Origin: Sphaerulina vaccinii
Taxonomy: Eukaryota; Ascomycota; Dothideomycetes; Mycosphaerellales; Mycosphaerellaceae
DNA: 64,000 nucleotides
Reading direction: 5' to 3'
NCBI GenBank assembly: GCA_022570795.1
Contig: JAKUDP010000001.1
Location: 2,480,001 to 2,544,000, forward strand
Shown here piece after piece: positions 9,588-20,422 of the stretch (position 1 is the first letter of the stretch; each line of letters opens with the position of its first letter). Made by a program: the position numbers and the translations under genes. The notes below the pieces were generated by a model. The model was not told the origin of the DNA. It made no database searches and saw only the letters and a list, made by a program, of their open reading frames with translations.

Positions 9588-10011
9588 GCCGGACCTTGCT
9601 GTGTGTGATTGCGAAGAAGATGGTGAGAGTCTCCAATGTCCAAGCTGAGGACCCCCTCCCTGGCCCGATGAGCTTCCCGTGCCACAGCTTCCTCGCCTGT
9701 GCGAAAATACGCTGTCTTGCCCAAGAACGATTGAACTTGCTGAACCAACATTCTCCTTTGGTTGCAGACCTTCCTCCTATTTACTACACTAATCGACCTC
9801 TGAGCAGCTGGTTTGCTCAATTGTCACTCTTATTCCTTGACCTTCATCGAAAAGGCAGCGCCAAGCTGAACTGAATCGCATGGTGCTTCACTCCAGCCAC
9901 ATTGACTTCAGATCACGGAGCCTCACTTCTCTCGCGTCTTCTCGTCTTCTACACCACCGAATTCCACCTCCTCCTCCTCCTCCTCCTCCTCCACCACAAC
10001 ACACCGCGACA
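9588..10011. promoter_or_regulatory. Divergent promoter between the KPWE gene and SCD6
   Basis: A 424-base spacer between two start codons facing away from each other. The SCD6 side is strongly CT-rich and ends in a (CTC)n run at about 9966-9992, a common feature of leaders of highly expressed fungal genes. Confidence 0.5.
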
Positions 10012-12016
10012 ATGTCCGAGTACATTGGGTCGCGGATATCGCTGATCTCCAAATCCGATATCAAGTAGGCTTCATCTCTGCGCGCGCGACACCTCCAAGC
10101 TAATAGATCGACAGATACGTCGGCACCCTCAAATCCATCGACAGTGAGACTGCCACCGTCTCACTGCAAGATGTGCAATGTCATGGCACCGAAGGCCGCA
10201 AAGGCGATCCTGCGAACGAGATCCCCGGCTCTGACGCCGTCTACGAGGGCATTGTCTTCCGTGGCAGCGATGTCAAGGACCTGACCATTCTCGCCCCGCC
10301 GAAAGAGAACCGCCCGCCTCCACCGCAGATGCCAAACGATCCCGCGATTCTACAAGTATGTTATACAATCTCGATCCTCCCCAATACCAGTTCTACATGA
10401 TGAAGCATTTGGATATAAAACAAAACAACCACCGAGAGCGCAAAACCATGTGGATACTTCCGTTGCCTTCCTTCTGATCGAGACACAACCTACACACTAG
10501 CATACAAGAGTCGCGTCGGCAGGACATTGAGCTAATACACTGTGCACAGTCTTCTGAGTCTCACCAGCAGCAACCTCCTCAAGCGCCGCAACAACAGCAG
10601 CCGCCTCCACAACAGCAGAACCAACTCCGCGGGCCTCCTCCTCCGTACCAAGGACATCCGCAGCAGCAGTTTGGATATCCTGGCCCGCCGCCTGGGCAGT
10701 TTCAGCAACCACCACGCTTCAATGCACCTGGTGGCGCGCATGGCTTTCCTGGACAGCCCGGGGCTGTTCCTGGATACGGAATGAACTTTGGTGGTCCACC
10801 GCCGCCTGGGTACGGACCTCCAGGACAATTCTATGGTCCTCCACCAGGACAAGGATTCGGGCCTCCAGGACACTTTCCGCCTCAACAACCCATTGGTCCA
10901 CCTGGCATGAATGGACAACGTCCTCCACAGCAGATGCCTAATCAACAACAGCAGGCACCGATTGGCAGCAAGCAGAATACTCCTCAGCCCACCCCATCAC
11001 AAGCCCCTGAAGCACCATCCGCGCAGCCGCCACAGAGCAGACCTGCCGAGATGTCCACTACACCTGTCGCAACTAGCTCGAGCGGCCTACCACCACCTCC
11101 GCCAGTTGATTCGAAGCCAAGTGCTGCTGCTGCGAAAGCTCCAGCTGAGGCGCCAAAGCCTCAGACGCAAGCACCGGCGCCGCTCACTGCACCAAAGGCC
11201 GCAACTAGGGCTAACAACAGAGTTGCAATCCCGCTCGCAAGCCCTGCTGCCGTGAAGCAACACCCGAGAGCAGCACCGCCTGCGCCCAAAGCCGCTGCAC
11301 CAGCTAAGCAGCCACAAGCACAGTCGCAACCTCCCGCGACAGCCACAGCGGCGGCGACTGCTGCAGTGGCTGCTGCGATGGCTAAGCTTGGTGCCGTCAA
11401 CCAGCATGCTGGAGCCGTAGACAATCTCTCGCAACAGGTCAATCAGATGAGAGTGCAGGATGGGCAGACAAGAGGGCGTGGTTCTAACCGCGGCCGGGGA
11501 GTTGGTCCACGAGGTGGCAGACGCGAGAGTCAGCCAAAGACGGTCGATGTGCCCAAGGAGGACTTCGACTTTGAAAGCGCAAATGCCAAGTTCAACAAGC
11601 AGGAACTTGTGAAGGAAGCCATCGCGTCCGGGGACCCTATCGTGAGCCCCACGAATGGCGATGCCGCTGACCCTCTTGCCACAGCCACCAACGGACACCA
11701 GGACGACGATGTTGTTATCCCAGCTAAGGAGAAGGGATATGACAAGAAGTCGTCGTTCTTTGACAATATCAGCAGCGATCTGAAGGATCGTACAACACAA
11801 CAGCAAACAGGCGAGTTCATCGATGGACGCGCTATGAGACGCGAGGAACGTTCAAAGAACATGGACACATTCGGACAAGGCTCCATTGATGGAGGTTTCC
11901 GAGGACGAGGCCGAGGACGCGGACGTGGCTTTGGCGGCCGCGGCCGTGGCAGGGGCTTCGACAATGGGTATAGAGGTCGAGGGCGTGGTGGGTATGAGCA
12001 GCAGGCGACGGTCTAG
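10012..12016 (+). CDS. SCD6: Scd6/LSM14-family P-body mRNA regulator
   Basis: Three exons: 10012-10064, 10115-10355 and 10550-12016 (586 residues); the introns have GTAGGC and GTATGT donors. Residues 1-90 form the LSm14 domain (MSEYIGSRISLISKSDIK, then YVGTLKSIDSE and VYEGIVFRGSDVKDL). A Pro/Gln/Gly-rich middle follows, then the FDF motif near residue 433 (KEDFDFESANAKFN), the FFD box near 494 (YDKKSSFFDNISSDL), the TFG box near 535 (MDTFGQGS) and an Arg/Gly-rich RGG tail. This order is diagnostic of Scd6/Sum2/RAP55, which represses translation through eIF4G and promotes decapping with Dhh1 and Edc3 in P-bodies. The family knowledge is established; the domains are all visible here. Confidence 0.93.
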
Positions 12017-12246
12017 GGAAAGCCGCCAGCTATACATCCGTCGATTACACGTCTCTCGGAAGGATAAGTCACACGCCAGACGCGTGAGAAGAACGTGGTT
12101 TGTATAATAAGTACGAGAGGAGACAAGAAGATACCTGCCGCCACTGAAAAGGTCTAGGGACGAATCAGACATGACGAAGAGCCATCAGTCCTACGTTTTT
12201 CTCTCTCTTTCTCTTCTGCTGAGCTAATCATTGCACAGAAGCTCGA

Positions 12247-12746
12247 ATGTCTTTAGCCGAACTCACCAGCGCACAAACTGGGATGGATATGGAAAAGCGC
12301 ACAGTACAGAATGATCCTAGTTCGTCTTAACGATGCCGGATGAGCTCCACTTCACGAACGAAGAGGCGCAGTCTTGCCTTTTCCTCCATTTCGAGCTAAC
12401 TGCACTGACAGCCTCCCACACATACAGGCCGAGCTCAACAATGCTAGATGATCGAAGGCTTCAAGAACAACTCGGAGTCACTCAAACCGCTCGTGGAACT
12501 ATCTACCGCCGGTTACGTGGTGCTGCTCCAGCAAGCCCGCGACCAGGCGATAGATGCAAGCACTGCCACTGCCACTGCCATGACATTCAGCAGCTCGTAG
12601 GTCGGGAGCTCACAGGTCAGCAGTCTCAGCGAGGCTCTGCGCATCCAAGCGGCGTCTACAGAACTGCGCAGACCAGTCCCACGGATGACGAAGAACGACA
12701 GCGTCAGGATGGCCAGGAAAGCGCCGCACTCTCAGATGATGACTGA
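12247..12746 (+). CDS. Small three-exon hypothetical protein
   Basis: Three short coding-like segments in different frames join in phase: 12247-12303 (MSLAELTSAQTGMDMEKRT), 12448-12596 (IEGFKNNSESLKPLVELSTA and more) and 12662-12746 (acidic tail ending SAALSDDD, then TGA). The second intron has a GTAGGT donor and a CTACAG acceptor. The first intron is less certain (GTACAG donor, TAG acceptor, with CTAAC and CTGAC branch-like sites inside). The product would be 96 residues, soluble and mostly helical, with an acidic C-terminus. I do not recognise the family. The middle and last exons are better supported than the first. Confidence 0.4.
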
Positions 12747-13340
12747 GCAGCCGAAGCCATTTCGCTGTTGTAGTAGCAGCCACGGGCAGCAGCTACGACG
12801 TAGGTGCGATACGACTTCGAATGCCAGCTTGTACTGTTGCGACCTGGTCAGTTACTAGATATGCTGATCAGGACCCAACAGGCTTCAGGATATGGGCACA
12901 GTATGGTTCGCAGTCTCCACGTGGCACTTGGTTCATAGAGTACCAGAAAAGCTTCATTGCTACCTCGAGCACATGGCCATACCTCAGGAGTTTTATTTAA
13001 GAGCCACCTTGTCGACACTCAAGAGTGGGTAAGCCAACCAGATGTCCCCCATTCCCTGGACAGAAGTGCATGTCCTCACTTTTGAATTCTATATCATCTT
13101 CCTTCTGCTCCCACTTCTTACAATCTTTTACAATTGACTTTCGAGTACTCCAGAGCACTCTCGACAGCCAAACCACACACGACTACCACAAGTCAACCAC
13201 AACAACAGCACACCATATCAGAGAACAGTCAAGACCTTCGACGACTCCCAACGACTCTCGACAGCCAAGCCACGCAAGTCAACGACAATACAAGAACCGC
13301 AACACCACACCATATCAGAAACCAGACCACGACAAGCACG
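12747..13340. promoter_or_regulatory. Promoter and long leader of the small Thr/Pro-rich ORF
   Basis: A TTTATTTAA element near 12992 fits a TATA-type core promoter. It is followed by a CT-rich then CA-rich leader with repeated ACCACAAC/ACGACTCTCGACAGCCAA blocks (near 13155 and 13245). No other gene is supported in the stretch. Confidence 0.35.
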
Positions 13341-13757
13341 ATGCGTCTCGGTACTCTCGGCCACACGCTTCATTGCGCTTTGCCATCCACGATCATGACG
13401 ACTGTGCAAAATACGATCCTTATGCCGCCGAGCACTACGACCGTAACCCAAGCACCACCATCCACCAGCTATACTTCTACACAAACTATGTATGTTGTCG
13501 TGGGCCCTTCCTCGACGGTGACTCAAGCTTTCAATCCGATGGTTATAACGAGTACTCAAGCACCACCACCACCGCCGCCGCCTTCAGAGACTGTTGTTGT
13601 TGTTACTAAGACTAGGCCGACGGAGATCAGGACGACTTTTATTGATGGACATACTTATACTTATAGGGTAGAGCCGACGAGTACGGTTGAGCCGATTACG
13701 ACGAGTGTTGGTGGGAAGTTGTATACTTTTATGCCTGTTACTACTACTACGGCTTAG
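13341..13757 (+). CDS. Thr/Pro-rich low-complexity protein
   Basis: The ATG at 13341 opens 138 codons; the frame is open further upstream, but that part is a CA-rich repeat more like leader. The protein is rich in Thr, Pro, Ser and Val with a run of seven prolines, and ends in a better-defined part (EIRTTFIDGHTYTYRVEP). Such TT-rich segments resemble stalks of fungal cell-wall proteins, but no clear signal peptide or GPI signal is seen. The function is unknown. The start MRLGTLG resembles the MRF/MRL starts of the next two ORFs. Confidence 0.45.
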   Translation: MRLGTLGHTLHCALPSTIMTTVQNTILMPPSTTTVTQAPPSTSYTSTQTMYVVVGPSSTVTQAFNPMVITSTQAPPPPPPPSETVVVVTKTRPTEIRTTFIDGHTYTYRVEPTSTVEPITTSVGGKLYTFMPVTTTTA

Positions 13758-14252
13758 AAATGAGGGACGCATGTTTCTGTTAGTTTTGAGGGACCATGGC
13801 ATTGTAGCAACGACTACTGCAATGGACGAAGTGAGCGACGACTTCAGAAGATGGTGTCGAAAGGAAAGCGAGAACTTTTGGTGGGCAAAAAATAATACGG
13901 GCCCGAATATATATTGGCAAAGGCGATAGAGCAGCGCAAATATGTTTTGGTCAATGGAATTACATGAATCACATGTGCCTTAGATTCTCACCGGTCGTAA
14001 AGTGGCGACGTATCGTGGTGCCTTCTATGCATGACCGCAGCCTTCCACCAGTATGACTGGTCCCGTCGTGCTACCATGAACTCAAAATAATAATGCTTAC
14101 TTTATACTCACTACTACTCTTGAATCTTCTCACCCTCGACTATCAAGACACTAAGCACAGCAGTAAATCAACAGACACTCGACTCGAGTCGGATTGAAAA
14201 CACTCTACTACTCATCTCAATCATCACAAGACCACCACACCAAGCAATCACC
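13758..14252. promoter_or_regulatory. Intergenic region upstream of small membrane protein 1
   Basis: Contains the 3' region of the preceding ORF and the promoter and leader of the 14253 gene. From 14150 the sequence is rich in CACTC/CATCA/CCACACC, a typical fungal leader. No gene is supported. Confidence 0.35.
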
Positions 14253-14624
14253 ATGCGCTTCAACGACCTCTTCAAGCTAAACCTGATCTTCCTAACATTC
14301 TTCACCATCACCATGGCTAGCCTCCCTTCCCACTCAAAAGACAACCAACACTTATACTCCAGAACTCACCACCTCGCTCTTCCAGTTCCTGGAATCTGGG
14401 CTCTACAAGTCATCGGCACTTCTATCTTCTCAGCAGCCGCGGCAATAGCTTTCCAGCGATCGTCTGCATATGCTATTTTCCAGGACCATACTGGCATGAT
14501 GGATGAGGATTTCTGCGATTGGGCAGCGGATGTACCTAGTAAGGCTTGGAGAGCTGCTGGAAGTGTTGATTGGGAGCAGCAGCAGCAGCAGGTTGGTGGT
14601 GTGTCGTCCGGAGCGTTGTGTTGA
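14253..14624 (+). CDS. Small membrane or secreted protein, paralogue 1
   Basis: A 123-residue ORF. An N-terminal hydrophobic segment (LIFLTFFTITMASLPSH) could be a signal peptide or anchor. A second hydrophobic segment lies at about 50-70 (LQVIGTSIFSAAAAIAFQR), then a polar tail with a glutamine run from a CAG repeat. It aligns with the ORF at 14804: MR[FL]xD start, ASLP[ST]H after the first segment, W..QVI, IFSA and AF.R in the second segment. No known family is recognised. The tandem arrangement suggests a local duplication. Confidence 0.55.
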   Translation: MRFNDLFKLNLIFLTFFTITMASLPSHSKDNQHLYSRTHHLALPVPGIWALQVIGTSIFSAAAAIAFQRSSAYAIFQDHTGMMDEDFCDWAADVPSKAWRAAGSVDWEQQQQQVGGVSSGALC

Positions 14625-14803
14625 GAGAAATCTAGATTCATGCGGTGTACTACTGTAGAATGACTGGTGTCGTTCAGAAGATTCTGGTTATTAGCACCTT
14701 TTCCAAAGCAATCACGATTGGCGTGAAAGAAGGTTTTCATTCCAATACTTATCTCGCACGAACGAACACCAACTCCTCTCAAGACTCAAAGACACCACCC
14801 ATC

Positions 14804-15064
14804 ATGCGCCTCCACGACATCATAATCTTCCTAGTCATCTTCCTATTCACGCTCGCCTCACTACCCACACATGGGCAAGGTCAATGCCACCTAATACCCA
14901 GCAAGTATCATATCTGTCAGCCGATCCAGTACATCTGGGTCGGACAAGTCATAGAATCTTTCATCTTCTCGGCTGTCTGTACCTTGGCGTTCACTCGGAC
15001 GGTCACTGTCCAGTTCGGCTTGGATGGAGAAGGAAGAAGGGTTTTGGTGATTGAGATTCGATGA
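14804..15064 (+). CDS. Small membrane or secreted protein, paralogue 2
   Basis: An 86-residue ORF, 180 bases downstream of its paralogue and on the same strand. It has an N-terminal hydrophobic segment (IIIFLVIFLFTLASLPTHG), a short linker with two cysteines, a second hydrophobic segment (VIESFIFSAVCTLAFTR) and a short polar tail. The start at 14804 is chosen because the paralogue starts at the equivalent MR[FL]xD and the upstream leader is CA-rich; the frame is open further up. The function is unknown. Confidence 0.5.
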   Translation: MRLHDIIIFLVIFLFTLASLPTHGQGQCHLIPSKYHICQPIQYIWVGQVIESFIFSAVCTLAFTRTVTVQFGLDGEGRRVLVIEIR

Positions 15065-15283
15065 GTGTAAGGACGAGAGTGCCATTGCTCTGAGGAGGAG
15101 AGGTCGAGGAGTTCTGGAGAGCTCGGAATTGTCATGTATCCGGTACGCGGATTGAGATGGAAATGACTCTTGTCCGATGCTTGAGATCAAGTTGTTCAGC
15201 ACTGTTAGCCATCATCACCGCTCTACGCACTTCAAAAGGCCGTCACGTCACAATATTTCCCGTCTGCCACTTCCAATCCACAT

Positions 15284-16403
15284 CTACGCACTAGGAGTAG
15301 GCCACCCCGGCGCCCCATGCCCCTCCAACTCCCTGTTCGTCCATTCCCACAACTCATCCGTCAATTTCTGATCAGTAGCCTTAGGATTCCCCTCCGTGGG
15401 CTTCGTCAGCGTTCCCTGCGCATAATATCTTCCATTCTCAATCAGTTTCTTATCAGCCGTACCGCACCAAAGCCCCGGCTCAGCGCCCTTATCGCAATCC
15501 ACTCCCGTAAGCCACACAATCGGTGACACAGCGTAAACGAGCCATTTCATGCCTTCGGCTTTACTCCAGATTTCACTTTTTACTGTTCCAGGATGGAATG
15601 ATGTTGAGAGAATGGAAGGGTATAACTGGGCAAGTTTACGTGCGAAGAGCATATTGGCTAACTTGGAGTGGCCGTAGCGTGTCATGGCGTTCATGCCGGA
15701 GGATTCGAGCGTTTTCATTGTGTTGAGATCGGGGACTAGACCTGTTTTGGGGACGAAACGGTGGCCGCCGATGGAGGATGTTATGACTATTCGGACGTCG
15801 GAGTTTGGTTGTTTCTGGGTGGAGAGGAGTTTTGGCATGAGGAGTTGGCAGAGGAGGGCGTGGCCGACGTGGTTGACGCCTAGATTGTATGTGAGTCGAG
15901 GGCAAGAGATGGAGTTGCTAAGGTGGACTCACCGAAGGTATTCTCATATCCTTCCTTCGTCAAGCCAGGTGCTGTTCCACTGATCCCAGCGTTCAGATAC
16001 AACTGATCAAGCCTATCACTCATGCCATCAAACTTCTTGGCGCAAGCTTTGATGCTCTCGAAAGAGTTGAGATCAAGTTCCAGAGGCTCGATCTTGGCTT
16101 TGGAGTTGTCCTTGTTGATGCTCTCGATGAGAGTCTGAGCTTTACTTGGAGTTCTCGCGCAGAGATAAATACATTCCGGACTATGAGCTGCAAGAGCTTT
16201 GACGATACTCGCGCCGATGCCAGCGTTACCTATACACAACAATATCAGTCGATGGTCAGACTGGACAGCGGGTTCTTGTCTCAACAAGACTTTGAAACGA
16301 TGCTGAAGGATGGGGTGGTTCACTAACCTCCAGTAACAAGTATAACCTTCCCACTCAAATCAGGTATATCGCGTTCGGCATTGAAGTCCGTTTTGGCGGC
16401 CAT
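15284..16403 (-). CDS. Short-chain dehydrogenase/reductase (retinol-dehydrogenase-like)
   Basis: Three exons on the minus strand: 16403-16328, 16229-15933 and 15879-15284, with introns of 98 and 53 nt (GTTAGT and GTGAGT donors); 322 residues. The classical SDR motifs are present: nucleotide-binding TGGNAGIG split by intron 1, LYLNAGISG, a catalytic serine in VITSSIGG, and the active-site pair YGHSK. The C-terminal half has FHPGTVKSEIW, as in the light-dependent/retinol-dehydrogenase-like group of fungal SDRs that use NADP(H). The start MAAKTDFNAERDIPDLSGK is the usual length for the family; the frame is open upstream to 16664, so an extended N-terminus is possible. The substrate is unknown. 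Confidence 0.82.
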
Positions 16404-16937
16404 GATAGTAGAAGCTTCTTCGAGGGCGAGAGTCGCGATTCCTGATAACTTCGTGAAGAAGGAGGATGATGTATCGTCTTCGGGCATGGTTGTCATAGTT
16501 GCACAAGCCTCGGTGTTACAGGTGTGGTCGGACAAGGGTTCGTCCGATCGCGGTGTTAGCGTGTTTTCGCCGTGGAACGTTGCGCCGACTACACTTTTGT
16601 GTGTGCAGTCGAGGATGGGTGCTGTGTAGTGATCATTAGAGAGGTTCTGCCTCATTGTAAGCACGATATGCGCAGTGCTGATGATGTAAGATGCCCTAAG
16701 TCTGCATGATTCGGACCTGAAGTGGTATGTAGGGATTGATCAATTTGACATTGATATACGGCTCTTATGCTCACCGAAACTGTATGCAAGAACCCATGGA
16801 GTCGACCGATCTATGCCAGGTTCGCCCTCAAAAGACCATACGCCACGCTAAGCACACCACACCACACCCTTCCAGCCAGCCAGCGAGCTTCCCATGAACA
16901 AGTGATGCTGCCACATATTACACATTACATCCATCTC
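16404..16937. other. SDR promoter and 3' region of PIS1
   Basis: The 16404-16664 part stays open in the SDR frame and may be coding leader. The remainder shows nothing beyond a CA/CACAC-rich stretch near 16850 and the 3' untranslated region of the phosphatidylinositol synthase gene. Confidence 0.35.
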
Positions 16938-17973
16938 TTACAGATCCTTTCTCGCCTTCGTGCTCGTCTTTCGCGGTAGTCCTAGCTTCTTCCTGTCTTT
17001 CCTGTCACCCTCGGCCAACCACCTGCTCGCCTGTACTAGTTGAACCACGTTCACCCACTGCTTGAAAAGCATGACTGGTGCTGAACCAGCAAATATGATC
17101 CACGGAATGTTGGAGTCCATCTTGTTGGCGCGGGCATACTCCATAGCGGCTGCGCTGAAGGGATTGGAGAAGAAATACGTGGGCGTAGGTTCGAGAGGTG
17201 ATGTCGGAGTGGTCTCGGTTGGTAGCTTCAAGGCTGGTGTGATGAGGGGCGAGCTGAAGCAGAGGAGGTAGAGGCCGATGAAGCAGAGTTCATTCAGCGC
17301 GCAGGCAATGAAGAGGACGGTCTAGGAGGTCAAGTCAGTATAGTCCACGCGGAGGACTTGGGCGAATATCTCACCTTGTTGGTATAGTACAGGTTCATGA
17401 TCCAACTTCTTTTGGCGTCCACGTTCTTGTGGCTCTGCGTCTGTCCGCCCATGACCAGCGTAGCATACATGTGCATGTAGTGACTGGCCAAGTCCAACGA
17501 TATCAACAGCTGAAAGATGACACTGTAGGCAGGCTTCGCAGTAGCCAAGAAGACGAGTAGGCAGGTCGTGGTGCATCGATCTGTCACCATGTCCAGCACT
17601 GCTCCAAAGCGGGTGCTCTGCTCGTACTTCCGTGCAGCAACTCCATCTGCTGCGTCAAGGAGACAAGAGATCGAATAGAGAAAGCTGCAGCGTCGTGGAT
17701 GCAGAGGCATAAAGTAGAGCGAGGCGATGGCCAGGACGATTCTCGAGTAGCCTAAGCAGTCCTCAGTCAGTTTCCAAGCCTGTTGCCTGCATGGTAGCTA
17801 TACTCACCGATCAAGTTGGGAATGAAGAGGAATATGTTTTCATTCGTTTCCTCGTCATCGTCTTCTACCACGCCTCCCGAACCTTTGGGATGTCCATTCT
17901 GTATCGTTCCATTTGCTGGCCCGTTGCCGTTGGCTGCTGCCAGCTCCTTCTCATCAACCACGTCTTGCACCAT
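16938..17973 (-). CDS. PIS1: CDP-diacylglycerol-inositol 3-phosphatidyltransferase (phosphatidylinositol synthase)
   Basis: Three exons: 17973-17808, 17751-17375 and 17321-16938, joining to 308 residues. After a soluble N-terminal extension of about 45 residues comes NIFLFIPNLIGYSRIVLA. The CDP-alcohol phosphotransferase motif follows at about residues 84-111: DAADG, AAR, then G, D and D at the expected spacing (RFGAVLDMVTD). The following spans contain SHYMHMYATL and the SWIMNLYYTNK segment typical of phosphatidylinositol synthases. The enzyme joins CDP-diacylglycerol and myo-inositol in the ER. It is longer than the yeast enzyme at both ends, which is usual in filamentous fungi. All introns are 50-60 nt. 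Confidence 0.9.
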
Positions 17974-19114
17974 GTTGTCTGCTCTTCTTCGTCTAGTTCT
18001 ATAAGTGATGCTCGGTCCAAGTCCTGGTATTGCTGAAGAGCTCCGCAGCTGCCTGCAAGGATCTCGATGCCAAAGAATCCTTCTGAAGTTGTTGTATCGG
18101 GAGTCGAGGCCAGGCTTATCAAGATCTTTTTATCAAGATCTTTCTACTGAGATGATAGCTTCGGCGGCCACGTGCTACAGACTTTATGTATCTGTACCAC
18201 GCTCAACGGCAGTTTGCGGTTGGTCTTCGGGCGTCACGCGTATTGCCTTATCGTAATCGTGAAAGCTGTCGAGCTATCCTGTGAGAGCGTGTCGCTGGCG
18301 AGGAAATGTCGATAAGTACGTTTCTGCTACCAGGTAGAAGTGAAGTAGCACAAAGGAGGAGAGATGTTCGAGGAGAAAGGAGTGTCCGAAGTAGAGTGGA
18401 AGAAGACTGGATGCAGTGTTCTCAAGAAGTGCTGACTATGATCGAATAATCTTGGACAGGGGTGTCTTTTGGGCTTGGACGGAGCTGTCGGGTTCAGTTC
18501 TTCCTCTTCCCGTTCAACGACATCTCGACATCCGTCCTTCGAGCAACATGCCACTCCAAGACCTCGAGACCAACTGGGCCGAGCATGGCTTCAGCGTCGC
18601 AAGCAGCGTTTCATGATCTCCACGCGGAGCTTGTTGCTGCTGTTAGGTAGGCATGACGGGAGAGAAATACACTTCCTACTTCCGCTCAACAATGTCCTCC
18701 GAGCGACATGACATTTCAACATCTGTCGAGAACTCGCTCAGTGCATGTCATTGTCTCTATCCCAAGCAGCCCGACCGAAGCCAACAGTGATGATGGGAAG
18801 TCGGCCTCCACCGGTTCGCGGGCATCAACCTGTACGATTCGCACCAGGACTGGGTGTCCTCGACTAGTGGTTCGAAGAACTCAATCTGGGTTAGATCCCA
18901 CAGCGACGACTGGAAGCCAGCCTCTGTAATCAGTTCATGGGCATCTTCTGTATGGATGCAATGCAATGGCGACGACCTGCTGGCAGAATATGCCGGCATA
19001 CAATGCCAAGATGCGGCATTGGACACAAAACCAACTCCGACTGGTAGGCAGCAACATACTAGACTTCTTTAACGAACCCAACACCAGAAGCTGTAATGTA
19101 GCTAACATTCCAAC
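17974..19114. other. Intergenic region upstream of PIS1 and of the secreted DUF4097-like gene
   Basis: A 1.1-kb divergent spacer. The 17974-18130 part is the PIS1 promoter side. Near 18515-18560 and 18685-18725 there are two similar stretches with TTCAAC...CGAGC(A/G)ACATG. Open frames on both strands at 18757-19072 look partly protein-like but have no motif, and splice sites are lacking. No gene is supported. Confidence 0.35.
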
Positions 19115-20422
19115 ATGAAGGTACTGATCGATGCGTTGGTGTTTGCCACTTTCTTAGCCTCCATCGCTCCTACCACTTTAGCCGTGACGCCAGCCATCAA
19201 TAACCAAGAAGTCTTGACGAGTTCCGACACCGTACACGCAGAAGAAGTCTTGTATACGAAGTGTTGGCCTCATGACGATATGGACCTTACAACACGAGAA
19301 GATCGTTTTAGTCTCGATATCGACCCCATCGAGCCTCACGAGAATGATAGCTTTGACGTCTTGGAGGACATTCATTTCGACGATACTCATGCTACCCGTG
19401 TATGTGTGAAAGGTGACGTTCGACTGGTGCCAGGCGAGAATGCACAGAGAAACGACTTCGAAGTCCTGATCAAGTCAAAATCGTCTGAACAACAGCTTCT
19501 CGACAGCTTAGAGATCGGGGTCAAGCCGGGACTTCTGTTCATAAAGCGGCATCCACATCCACCTTCCGACGACGATACCCGCAGAGTGTTCTTGGAGGTC
19601 GACGTACCCGTCGCTCTTCGACCGGGTCTGGTTCAGAAGATCCCATGCGGCACCAAGGTCACGACCCGTTGGTTGGATACACAAATCCAACCAGGCCTGT
19701 CCTTTGAAACGAAGCACATGTCCCTGAGCTCTACCTATGGGTCCATCAGTTCTCAAGAAGCAGAGACATTCAAGGCGCACAACATCTCAATATATACAAA
19801 ATATGGGCCAATAACAGGTACTTGGTCATTATACGAAACCGCTTCTTTCGAAACCAAATACGGCAACATTGATATCGAACTCATACCCAAGGAAGATGCG
19901 CGTAAACTGTCTGTGCTATCGAAGTATGGCACGATCAATGTTCGTGAACCATTCGACAAGGTACCACACCTAGACTTGAACCTGGTAACGAATATCTCCT
20001 CCAAAAGCGGTATAATCCACGCTTCTATTCTCCATGGCTCAAGTACGACTATCAAATTGAAAGACGGCTCCGTCTCCGCTACCCTTCTACCTACCTTCGC
20101 AGGAGACAACACTATCGCTACGGAATGTACTTCCTGCGAACTGAAGTTCGAAATCCTCAACCCAGCGGACAGTGGTCCACTGCACTCTACGAAGAGCAAG
20201 CACACTATAGGCGATGGAGCCATGCACTTGTCCTATCCGAGTGGATGGAGTGGTGAAGCCGAATGGATGGTCAAGCAGGGTTTTGCTCAGGTGAGAGGTG
20301 AAGACTATGAGCTGATCGAACGTGCATTCAATCACGGGAAGATACAGAGACGACCACTGACGGGTGGGCATATGGAGGTTGAGGTTAAGAATGGGTTTAT
20401 GGAGTTGGAGATGAAGGGTTGA
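19115..20422 (+). CDS. Secreted DUF4097-like beta-repeat protein
   Basis: Single-exon 435-residue protein with a signal peptide (MKVLIDALVFATFLASIAPT, cleavage near 24). The middle repeats short beta segments of the type SSTYGSISSQEAETFKAHN, IYTKYGPITG and FETKYGNIDIELIPKED, then LSKYGTINV and ISSKSGIIHA. This periodic YG(x)I pattern matches the putative-adhesin DUF4097 beta-helix fold seen in bacteria and many fungi. There are few cysteines (WPHDD region, VCVKGD, ECTSCE). The fungal function is unknown; an extracellular or wall location is inferred. No GPI signal is visible at the C-terminus. Confidence 0.75.
   Translation: MKVLIDALVFATFLASIAPTTLAVTPAINNQEVLTSSDTVHAEEVLYTKCWPHDDMDLTTREDRFSLDIDPIEPHENDSFDVLEDIHFDDTHATRVCVKGDVRLVPGENAQRNDFEVLIKSKSSEQQLLDSLEIGVKPGLLFIKRHPHPPSDDDTRRVFLEVDVPVALRPGLVQKIPCGTKVTTRWLDTQIQPGLSFETKHMSLSSTYGSISSQEAETFKAHNISIYTKYGPITGTWSLYETASFETKYGNIDIELIPKEDARKLSVLSKYGTINVREPFDKVPHLDLNLVTNISSKSGIIHASILHGSSTTIKLKDGSVSATLLPTFAGDNTIATECTSCELKFEILNPADSGPLHSTKSKHTIGDGAMHLSYPSGWSGEAEWMVKQGFAQVRGEDYELIERAFNHGKIQRRPLTGGHMEVEVKNGFMELEMKG

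Noticed and set aside
18757..19072. Overlapping coding-like frames on both strands
   Set aside because: No motif or splice sites decide between the strands, and both could be shadows; not called.
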